Positions 56,251 to 64,000 of a DNA stretch of 64,000 nucleotides are shown here, in pieces. Where the stretch lies: contig JBCFYV010000001.1 of the NCBI GenBank assembly GCA_039000515.1, forward strand, positions 55,475,372 to 55,539,371. Direction: 5' to 3'. The stretch is from Timema cristinae (lineage: Eukaryota > Arthropoda > Insecta > Phasmatodea > Timematidae). The stretch's first letter is position 1. Each line of letters starts with the position of its first letter. The notes below the pieces were generated by a model, which was not told the DNA's origin, made no database searches, and saw nothing but the letters and a program-made list of their open reading frames with translations. A program made the translations under genes and the position numbers.

Positions 56251-56782
56251 GTACACGTGGGTAGTTTGTCAGTACCATGTGGACAGGGGCGGATGAAGGG
56301 AAAGGAAGGGTAACGGGTGGTTGAGGATAGAAGGGATTACGCAAACAAGACTAAGGTAAACAAGTAAACATAGTGAAAACGTAAAGGGGGCATATGGCTC
56401 GTAACCCTTGCTTGACCAACCCCTAAAAATCCCCTCCCTCTCCCGCCAGAAACGTTATTACTGACCTTGCAGTAACTCCCGAAGGGTAAATATTACCCGG
56501 AACTTTGGTTGGTACACATTTGAGAGAGGTTAACCCCCTTTCTTCCCCCAATTCAACTCCCTGTCTCTCCATAAAAAAAAAAAGATCAGGCCAAACGACC
56601 ACTTTACGGGATAAATGTGAACACAACAAAACGAGCGATAGTAGCCAAATAGTAAATAATGTTTATTCTCAGAGATAAAACAGTATCTGTTGATTCTTTC
56701 ATTGAATAACCTAAAGCGGGAACGTGCTGGAAACAACAGTTTGAATAGTAATAATCATTCCCTGGTGTTTATCATTGACATA
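56025..56782. other. Interval with (GT)n and doubtful frames
   Basis: A (GT)n tract occupies about 56216-56248. The frames at 56141, 56423 and 56530 lack motifs. A C/G-richer patch lies at 56390-56600. Confidence 0.45.
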
Positions 56783-57002
56783 ACTCGTATCGGTGGTCAA
56801 AAGGTCAAAGAGATCTTTCTCACAATAGATTGGATCACCGATGAATGGGGAGGTTGGGATTAGAATCCCCGCTGGGTGCAGTGAGGTAAATGTTTCGTGA
56901 ATGGTTTTCCACTCACTCTTCTCCCAAATTTGGGTGAAATCTACTCTAGAGTCTACATTCTACATCTCTACACCCCATTAGCATAACTATGCGGGTAGCC
57001 CT
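56783..57002 (+). mobile_element. Diverged SINE-C copy
   Basis: Head ATCGGTGGTCAAAAGGTC, B-box region GGATTAGAATCCCCGCTGGG, body word GGTTTTCCACTCACTCTTC and a short 3' module remnant (GCGGGTAG). Confidence 0.7.
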
Positions 57003-57149
57003 GACCTGGCCATCAAAGCTAATACTAGATTTCACTACATTCCTATTATTATTTGACAGATATTGCCACTAACTAGTAGTTGCAGATGTACATTTCATAG
57101 TTACATCTATGATTATGATCCATATGAAATTGATTTTAATTTTAGTAGT

Positions 57150-57405
57150 TAGTTTTTCTAGCACCGCGTGTTACTACCCATTCGGATTATACGATTATTA
57201 ACTAATTAATCTAATAGTTTTCGGGATTATAGAGATTAAATTTATTGGAACTGTACCCACATAATCATGGATGGAGAGTGGAAGGTCATTTTTGAAAAAT
57301 CACCATCAGTACACCCGACCGAGATTCAAACCTTAATCTCCCAGTCATCTGCAATATAGTCTACTGCGAGAGTAGCGCGTTAGACCACGTAGCCACTTCG
57401 GTGGG
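57150..57405 (-). mobile_element. SINE-C, full length, 9-bp TSD
   Basis: Minus-strand SINE-C with all parts present. The TSD TTTAGTAGT is at 57141-57149 and 57406-57414. It is the best-preserved SINE-C and the one with clear flanking repeats. Confidence 0.9.
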
Positions 57406-57426
57406 TTTAGTAGTGTTTAATATTGT

Positions 57427-57730
57427 TTGACAGCCTCTTTGTTCTTGTGGGCAGATTTCCTAACTACAAATCAAAAGGTGCCGGGATCAATCCCCAGTGC
57501 TTCTAGAATGTTTCTGCGAAACAGTGGACCCGGACTGGGCCAAACTCAGACTCTTGAGCACAAATGAGGGAGGATATACTTGAATAAATAAGTGGCAGCT
57601 CTGGTTTAGAACATATAGATTAGTGACTGAAGGGTTTGTTAGGTTGACCACATGACACATTCTATTCGCAAATGTTAGCACTATAATCGATAACAGTGGC
57701 GACCGCTCGGTTGGTATAGATATGATGTGG
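57427..57730 (+). mobile_element. Family F SINE, copy 1
   Basis: tRNA-like head GCCTCTTTGTTCTTGTGGGC ... GGTGCCGGGATCAATCCCC, then a body with CTTGAATAAATAAGTGGCAG and TTGACCACATGACACATTCT. The body recurs at 61470-61680. Confidence 0.65.
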
Positions 57731-58095
57731 GTTTAGGCCCACACCATGTTTTTTTCAAAAAATATTGTTTATGTCTGACAAGAAGTATTGGCAATTATGT
57801 CAAAAGTTTTTTAAAACACTTTATGCAAGGACCCACAGTGAATTAAATTATGTCTGCATAGGCACTATCTTAAAAAACCATCTTATTTATATTAATTACA
57901 TTTTGGAACTAGATAATACTATCCGCTAGTTAAATTCAATTTCAAATTAATTCAAGATTAAAATACCTGAAATTTGGAACCATAGCTCAATTGTCTTACG
58001 AATGGACATAATCTGGAATCTAGAAAAATGCTACTTGATCTTTTATCGTGTATTCATACGTCTAATTCATGTGAGTTACAGATGTCACTTTAGAT

Positions 58096-58390
58096 CAGTG
58101 TTTTACAACCTGGGGGTCACATGTTTCAAGTGAACCACAATGCTTATTGAGTATATTGCTTATTAAAAAAAAGTGGTTATAATGATAGAGAAAGGATTTC
58201 CAAATTGACAGTTAAATTTGACAGTTATTGGCTAACCTAGTTTGTCGTAACATTCTCACGTGTAGATGAGTGGAACTGCTTGCATAGCTTCCAAAATATT
58301 AAGCTGGCTTGGTGTTTCTCTTTTGAGACATCTTTGTTGCACTTGTATATTCATTATATAGGTAATTTATGATAATTTGGCACGTGAGAT
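58096..58390 (+). mobile_element. hAT terminal fragment
   Basis: CAGTGTTTTACAACCTGGGG is a typical hAT end, preceded by CTTTAGAT at 58088-58095, a TA-centred 8-mer. The other end was not identified; the right limit is a guess. Confidence 0.55.
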
Positions 58391-58402
58391 TAACTTAATG
58401 GT

Positions 58403-58580
58403 GGTTTAGTTTGTAGATGATGAGGTCAGTATTCTAATTCCGACGGGGGTTAATGTAGGTAATTTTTACTAAAGATTTCGCCCTTCTCTCTCCATGCATA
58501 CAAAGGTACATTTCCTCTAAATTCTATCAGCCTCAAAAGTATGATTAAAAGTGTATAGCCAGGATAAATAGTAAGAGTCA
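58403..58580 (+). mobile_element. SINE-C, decayed
   Basis: Begins near GTTTAGTTTGTAGATGATGA in the head, keeps a damaged B box (ATTCTAATTCCGACGGGG), the body word CTCTCCATGCATACAAAGGT and a weak 3' module. Confidence 0.6.
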
Positions 58581-58703
58581 GTGAAAATAACAGTTTAAAA
58601 ATTGAACATGACCACTTTTATGTTACCAAGGTGTCGCACGCAATGGTCTCAAAACAAAAATTGGGGACAAACCTTGTAATTGGCTGGAAGCCACTGTTTG
58701 AGA

Positions 58704-58706
<3 letters not shown>

Positions 58707-58768
<62 letters not shown>

Positions 58769-58769
58769 G
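58707..58769. repeat. (ATT)n tail of the LINE fragment
   Basis: About 62 bp of pure ATT directly at the 3' end of the minus-strand LINE. Confidence 0.95.
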
Positions 58770-59561
58770 GTGCTTTGTATTAAGACCGGTCCGTTACTTT
58801 TGTCAGTGAACCTGGGCCACCAATGCACCCTGTCCTCTGCTTCCTTCAGTTCCCGAGAATGTCTTTCTTCTTTCTTCCAAGTCATCCAAAATTTGAATAT
58901 TCCTTCTTCTTAAACTTCTATGTGCCTCAAACTTTCCTTCTATGACGTCATGCAGAAGGCAGTTCCTCCCAAAGATGTATCTGAACTAGTTTGCTTTGTA
59001 CCGGAGAATCACATCCAAAATTGTTTTATTCTCACCTACTATACTTAGGATATTTGTCACCATGTATACCCTCCTGATATACTCAAGTATTCTCCAGCAC
59101 CCCATTTAAAAGCTCTCAGAGTATATATTTTTCACCTTCCTAAGATTCCCAGTTTCTGCTTCATACAGTTCGGTGCTCCACTCCAAATATAACATTTAAT
59201 ATGTTTATTTCTCAGTTCCAATCTCAACTTGTTTGTCAGAAGTCACCTCTTCTGGTTAAAGGTTTCCTTGATCACGGTGATCTTCGACCTAATTTCTTTA
59301 TTACAATAGATATAATTTGTTAGCAGACTACAGGTAATTGAACTGCTCAATGCTTTCCCCACTATTGGTTTCCAATTTTTATTTTCAGCGGCTCTTAATT
59401 TTTTAGATCACCATTACTTCTGACTTCTCTATGTTACTCTCCATGCCATATCTTTTCCCTATCTCCACTAGCTGGTCCACCATTTCCTGCAACTTCTCTT
59501 CATTTTTATCCAGCAATGCTAGACCATTTACGATTTTTTTTATGTTGATGACGCATCCTTA
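58770..59561 (-). pseudogene. Non-LTR retrotransposon (LINE) 3' fragment with RT remains
   Basis: On the minus strand, 59540-59400 reads LALLDKNEEKLQEMVDQLVE then IGKRYGMESNIEKSEVMVI, the segment just after the YADD motif of non-LTR reverse transcriptases. The catalytic YADD itself is corrupted to a VNG-like sequence. Further 3', separated by stops and shifts, are KLETN, FRYIFGRNCLLHDVIEGKFE and LRRRNIQILDDLEERRK, the familiar C-terminal region of such Pol proteins. The 3' end is followed by (AAT)n. It is a 5'-truncated dead copy; clade not assigned. A short AGATAT match at 58701 and 59562 may be its TSD. Confidence 0.85.
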
Positions 59562-60186
59562 AGATATATCTTATATTTAACCATAATAGGTTTGTAACAC
59601 TAACGATATAATAAAATGTTATCAATATTGAATTCCAAGAAATATGTATTTTCTAAATGATACTCCAAATGTCCATTCGTAAGATAATCAAGTTATGGCT
59701 AAGACCATGAATATTAAGCCGTTTCAGCAGGTGATCAATTATTATCTACTAAAATGTGAATATAAAAGAAAGAACTGTTCTAAAAGGTGGACAAGAAACA
59801 AATTTAATTCAATCTATAGCTTAGAGTATAATCTTAGTAAAGTAAAACGAATTTTGGCTAACATTTTCCTTTTTCTCTTGATGTTGCAAGGAAAGAGAAA
59901 ATAATTGTCATGTGATTAGTGCGTCCAGACTCCTTCTCCCTTTTCATCCCCTCCTTTTCCACCATATTCTGGTATGCAAATAAGCAGCTACGTGATAGCG
60001 ACGCCGCTTAGCGTTAATCTATTTAGTACCAACTTCCTCTTTTTCGTCCAGTCTACATCCCCAGGCAGACAGGCTGATTTTTCTTTTGTAGAGAGGCGTG
60101 GGGATAGAGGAGTACAGGAAGTTAAGGAGGCTTGTGAAATCAGACATACTATGGCTGTAGACGTAGCAAACAAAATGATATTGTTT
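59562..60186. other. Interval without recognised genes
   Basis: A 69-codon Lys/Asn-rich plus-strand frame at 59695-59904 and a 94-codon frame at 59974-60258 (running into the foldback element) have no domain support. Confidence 0.4.
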
Positions 60187-60557
60187 TTAAGGTGCGGCAG
60201 AAGGGAGTGCAATTATTTTTACAGTTTTTATAGAATTGTAATTTTTTGGCCAAAATAAATCAAATATTTCTCCAGTAGCAACATAGAGTTTAGTTTTCTG
60301 CACATGCTAATATCAACTGATCTTGAATATCGGTCAAGGGTGTATTGGAATTTTGTCAAAACTTTTTAAATAACGAGAAAGGTTTTGACAAAATTCCAGG
60401 ACATCCTTGACACATATTCAAGATCTGTTAATACTAGCATGTGCAGAAAATTAATCTTTATGTTGCTACTGGAGAAATATTTGATTTATCTTGTCCAAAA
60501 AAATGTAATGCTATAAAAACTGTAGAACTACTCGCGCTCCCTTTTGCCGCACTTTAA
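60187..60557. mobile_element. Foldback element copy 2, 371-bp palindrome
   Basis: It begins TTAAGGTGCGGCAGAAGGGA and ends TTGCCGCACTTTAA. Arms are about 180 bp and closely match the 14.1-kb copy, with a different loop region (TAAATAACGAGAAAGG). TTAA lies at both ends. Confidence 0.9.
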
Positions 60558-60639
60558 GAGCTAAGGTTATTTGACACTAGAACGTGGACAAATGTTATAA
60601 ATAAAAAGCTCATCTCGTCTCGTTTAATGCAAACGATGA

Positions 60640-60780
60640 GATTGAAGATCAGATACCAGACAGCTGTACTGAATTTTAATTTTTCATAAATGGTTTTCCC
60701 CTCTATCTTCACACAAATGTGGTTATATTTCCTCTAAATGTATGTCTTACTCATCCTTACGTGATCAACGTAATTTTTAG
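60640..60780 (+). mobile_element. Diverged SINE-C relic
   Basis: AAATGGTTTTCCCCTCTATC and CACACAAATGTGGTTATATT correspond to the B/C body; the B box is lost and only traces of a 3' module remain. Confidence 0.5.
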
Positions 60781-60787
60781 ATTACAA

Positions 60788-60816
60788 ACTCACTCCAGTG
60801 GTTGAATGGTCTAAGG
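60788..60816 (+). mobile_element. SINE-C head fragment cut by a hAT
   Basis: ACTCCAGTGGTTGAATGGTC then TAAGG is the first part of a SINE-C head. It stops at GTCTAAGG, where a hAT end begins, the same SINE position used at 27748. Confidence 0.65.
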
Positions 60817-61147
60817 CGGTGTTTTTCAACTGGTGTGCCACGAATGGTCAGCAGGTGTGCCGGGAATAGTTATCTGGTGTGTCGTGAAGACTCAGCAGGT
60901 GTGCCGCGGGAGTTTGTGGAAAAGACCAGAAGAGAGAGAGAGAGAGAGTGAGAGAAAGGAATTAAGATCTTAAAAATGAATATATTCAACAATATGGCTA
61001 AAAATAACAGAATGGATACAATTGTAGTTATTGAACTTTTAAACACAATCTTGAGGCATTGAATAGTCAATGCTTGATACTATGCTTTTAATGATAAACT
61101 ATCTTTTAAGAAACTGATGGTATGCCTTGACAGTTTTAGCACCTTTT
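60817..61147 (+). mobile_element. hAT terminal fragment with GTGTGCC repeats
   Basis: CGGTGTTTTTCAACTGGTGT followed by repeated CAGCAGGTGTGCCG words is a hAT-like end. The 8-mer before it is GTCTAAGG. A (GA)n tract is at about 60932-60948. The right end was not defined. Confidence 0.55.
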
Positions 61148-61158
61148 TCTGTTTAGTG

Positions 61159-61405
61159 ACCCGCCTCGGTGGCGTAGTTGGCTAACGCGCTTGTTGTGTT
61201 GAGCTCGACTGCTGAGGACGGGGAGATCGAGGTTCAAATCTCGGTCAGGTGAACTGGGGGTGTTTTTTCCTAAATGGTTTTCCACTCTCCCTCCACGCAA
61301 ATGCGGGTTCACTTCCTCTAATTAAACCTTCCCAATTCCTAATCCATTAGCGTAATTAGTACTCAAAGCGTATAACCCGAACGGTTAGTAAGACGCGGTG
61401 CTAAG
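61159..61405 (+). mobile_element. SINE-B, consensus-like, with TSD
   Basis: The cleanest plus-strand SINE-B. A box TGGCGTAGTTGG is a perfect match to the pol III consensus, followed by B box GGTTCAAATCTC, the body word CTCCACGCAAATGCGGGTTC, and the common module ending GCGGTGCTAAG. The ATT tail runs to 61420. The TSD TCTGTTTAGTG (61148-61158) and TCTATTTAGTG (61421-61431) differs at one base. Confidence 0.96.
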
Positions 61406-61469
61406 TATTATTATTATTATTCTATTTAGTGTATAGGTTTTAAAAAAGGTGGAAAATCCAACACTTATC

Positions 61470-61680
61470 TGTGAAGCAATGGGTCTGGAACGGGTTCAAA
61501 CCCAGCCTTTTGAGGACAAATGGGGAGCTACTTGAATAAAGAAGTAGCAGCTACAGTTCAGAGAACTGAGATTAACGGCTGGAGGGGCTAGTTGTGCCTA
61601 CCACATGACACCCTCTATCCGAAAATTTTGGTACTATCATTGCTAATGGCTGCAGCCACTTCCGGGTTCACAGCATTTAG
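61470..61680 (+). mobile_element. Family F SINE, copy 2 (body)
   Basis: AATGGGTCTGGAACGGGTTC, CTTGAATAAAGAAGTAGCAG, CTACCACATGACACCCTCTA and ATTGCTAATGGCTGCAGCC follow the order of copy 1 at 57427. The tRNA-like head is not clear here. Confidence 0.6.
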
Positions 61681-62164
61681 TTTTTTTTTAAAGAAAATCG
61701 CTTGCCTAAGACGTCAGTTTTGAAATAAACAGGACGACCGATTCCAGTTTGTTGTTCCGAGTTTTTTTTAATGGTTTCTATTCTCTCCATCTCCAAGTGA
61801 ATTCATTAACACTTTCTATAAATTCAAACTTTCTCTTACCTAACACACTAGAACAATTGTATATACGGCTTCTAATGTATTTTAATGATTCATTTTAAAA
61901 CGCCACTTTTAGCATAATATAACGACAGTGAATATATTTCTAAATTGATTTAGGGGAACAGGATTATACTTAATTCAAGAAAAAGGGCCAGCCAGCTTCC
62001 GCCTAGTGCGAGAACACAGAATTTTTTTTTTAGGTAAATAGCTCATAAAATAAATCAACTATTTGACACGTAAAGCTTCTTTGCGTTGATATAATCATCT
62101 AGAGAGTGATTTTGTTAGGAAGAAATATTTAAAAAATAAAACAAATATAATTGAATTTAAAAGA
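61681..62164. other. AT-rich interval, nothing recognised
   Basis: Body-like words (TTTCTATTCTCTCCATCTCC, near 61770) hint at an old SINE-C but the copy is too decayed to call. Confidence 0.35.
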
Positions 62165-62246
62165 AAAATGACAACATAGACAGGGGGATCGAATTTTGAA
62201 CCTTTGCTTTGTAAGCCAATGTTTTACCACTAAGCCATCCTATTAT
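62165..62246 (-). mobile_element. Family D-like tRNA relic
   Basis: The minus strand GGATGGCTTAGTGGTAAAAC (A box) ... CAAAATTCGATCCCC (B box with an insertion) ends in CTATGTTGTCATTTTTC, matching the family D terminus TGTCATTTTTC. Confidence 0.5.
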
Positions 62247-62366
62247 ATTATTGCTATTATATAATGTTTTGTGATTCTTAATTTTACAATCAAAAAATGT
62301 GTCTGTTTATAAAAAGAAACAAAAATACAAAGACTTGTACCACTGGTTCATAACCTATGTTATAAC

Positions 62367-62680
62367 TGGACCCGTTGTATAGTGGTCACTACATCTGTTT
62401 GGAAATTTAAAAGAGTCTCGTGTTCGATTCTTAACTGGTACAATTAGTATTTTTCCCGAAAGAGGAATTATCCCAACATTTACCACGGTCTGGTTGGTTA
62501 GTCTTATTTAAGGCTTAGTTTCTACTGGATCCACAACCTTCTATTCACCATCACCTCATCTCAACGGGAAATTGAGAGTACTTCCACTGGGAAAAAATGT
62601 GTAACAATTTTTTACATTGGGCATCCCCTGGGCACAGATACATAATTACGGTCTAATCTTACCGCCAATTGTGCTACTTA
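62367..62680 (+). mobile_element. SINE-E copy 2
   Basis: Head GGACCCGTTGTATAGTGGTC ... CTCGTGTTCGATTCTTAACT with good A and B boxes (Asp/Glu-type), then CCCGAAAGAGGAATTATCCC, TTAAGGCTTAG, CATCACCTCATCTCAACGGG. The body order matches copy 1 at 28316. Confidence 0.7.
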
Positions 62681-64000
62681 TAATATAGCCCAGATATGCA
62701 TACAAAATTGTAAAAGTAATATCTGTTTATTTGTATTAGTAATATATTTCTATTCAACTACCCTAAGATTGGAGGATATAGAGTGTTGCAATACACGTTT
62801 AAGATACACCACTAAGGAAGGGGCAAATAATTTATCACAGATTTGCAAATTTTATATTATATTAGTTAACACAATACAGGCCATGTCCATTTTAAGTTAG
62901 TAAATTATCTTTCTTTCAAATAATTAGCTTGTTCTATATCGTATAATAAACCAAGAATCAAATAAATACTGTATTGGTATTGGTTGTTGACCATACATTT
63001 GGCAACACTGCTACTAGAGTTTCAATTTGTTGCACAAGCGACTATAAAACGCACTTCTTATTCTCCTCCCCAACATCCGACCATCACCTCCCAACCATCA
63101 CCTCCCATTTCTTCTGGTCCGTGACACACAATTATAGGAAGCCCATTACATCTTTAACATCCACCGTACTAACCTGAAGGGGGGGAAGGGTGACCTTGGT
63201 TACTCTCTGTCTCCCTCTCACCCAAATCACGCGGTGGACATGAAACAAAACACAAACGAGAGTCACGAATCCAATTTTACCTGTCCTTGTCTGACAAGCT
63301 TTCTTCTTCTTCTCTGACTCTCATACACACCTCTGGCTAACAATTTAAAAAAATTAACATTGGAGGAAAAAAAAAACAAGATGTACTCTTAAGGTGGAAA
63401 CTTACTGCTGAGCATCCAAGAGCTGCTATCTATCGGTCTTAGCTTGAAGTTTCAGTACAATTTTCATAGAAAGGGCATTTTAGAAAAACAATTTTCTTTT
63501 GGTTAGTTTTGGCAATATTTTACCATGTCATATTTGTTGTTTTTAGGTTTTTGACAGTATCTAACAAAAGTGGTAGTGGCATATCACATAACTTGACAGT
63601 AAAAGCACAAGAAATCAAATCTAGTAACTTTTCTGTCACATATGATTCTTCCTATAAAAATTAAATTTCATATACGAGTAGAGTATTTCAAGTTTTATTT
63701 TTAAAACAAATCTAAATGTGTGTACAACATTTTTACCCTCCCGTTCTTTGTGTTACACTAGAAATCTTCTCAATTTCAGTCTTAATTTTCTGCACATTCA
63801 AAATAAGCCAATTACCACTATATTAGTTTTACGAAGTTCACAAAAACCAAACTTGATGAGTCTTTCACCGTTTTCCGTGTGACCACCAGTAGGGAAATAC
63901 AGCTATTAACGGGAATTGTCAACTGTGTGTGTTTTTTTATAAAGATATTTACTAGCAATCCATAAACATATGTGTTTACAAAATTAACCTAAAAACTTGT
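62681..64000. other. Interval without recognised genes
   Basis: AT-rich apart from a pyrimidine-rich patch at about 63055-63300. The 67-codon frame at 62974-63177 overlaps that patch and is low complexity. Confidence 0.45.

Noticed and set aside
59538..59556. Plus-strand YVDD-like motif
   Set aside because: Chance translation opposite the LINE fragment; no other reverse-transcriptase motif on that strand.

Overview
The window is eukaryotic, intergenic or intronic DNA from an animal. It is AT-rich, has no long open reading frames, no operon-like gene spacing and no recognisable tRNA or rRNA gene, and is packed with retroposons and small DNA transposons. An arthropod is my best guess: there is a Helitron-like 5' end of the kind common in insects, BED-finger hAT transposons, and an arthropod-type initiator (TCAGT) in the one promoter-like island. 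The guess is weak and the species cannot be named from the sequence. Almost every short open frame in the window is the translation of a SINE, a microsatellite or a GC-rich transposon end.

The dominant content is tRNA-derived SINEs. I define three main families. SINE-A has a head beginning GGTGACCTGGTGG and its own body. SINE-B has a head beginning CCGCCTCGGTGGCG. SINE-C has a head beginning GCTTCGGTGGCC. B and C share a body; A does not. All three end in the same module of about 37 nt followed by a (TAA)n tail. A and B copies are nearly identical to one another and many keep target-site duplications (TSDs), so they are young; C copies are decayed. Less abundant tRNA-related repeats (D, E, F, H, I, J, K) are also present. 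A 5'-truncated LINE at 58.7-59.6 kb ends in the same kind of (TAA)n tail and is a possible source of the SINE retrotransposition machinery.

DNA transposons form the second layer. At 45.0-47.2 kb there is a dead, almost full-length BED-finger hAT transposase in one frame with five in-frame TAA stops. Non-autonomous hAT ends lie at 4.9, 11.8, 27.8, 34.7, 58.1 and 60.8 kb, all beside TA-centred 8-bp sites. A 370-bp palindromic foldback family occurs at 14.1, 19.2, 19.6 and 60.2 kb. Other inverted-repeat elements lie at 7.9-9.4, 10.1, 15.4, 26.5, 27.06, 29.2/30.5, 31.5, 36.2 and 53.6 kb, and a Helitron-like end at 39.1 kb. Nesting is frequent; the best case is 27.73-28.78 kb, where one SINE-C holds both a hAT and a SINE-E.

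Tandem repeats include a 63-bp minisatellite at 36.9 kb, a 164-165-bp array at 47.9-49.2 kb, a 113-bp duplication at 18.3 kb and a 350-bp ATT tract at 52.7 kb.

Only two places look like parts of ordinary host genes, both on the plus strand: a 67-nt open, well-spliced candidate exon at 26412-26478, and a CpG-rich promoter plus first coding exon (MEPRQRANG, then GTAAGT) at about 40.63-40.86 kb. A smaller CpG-rich patch at 43.7 kb carries a CTCF-like core. The window is best read as large introns and intergenic space around these.
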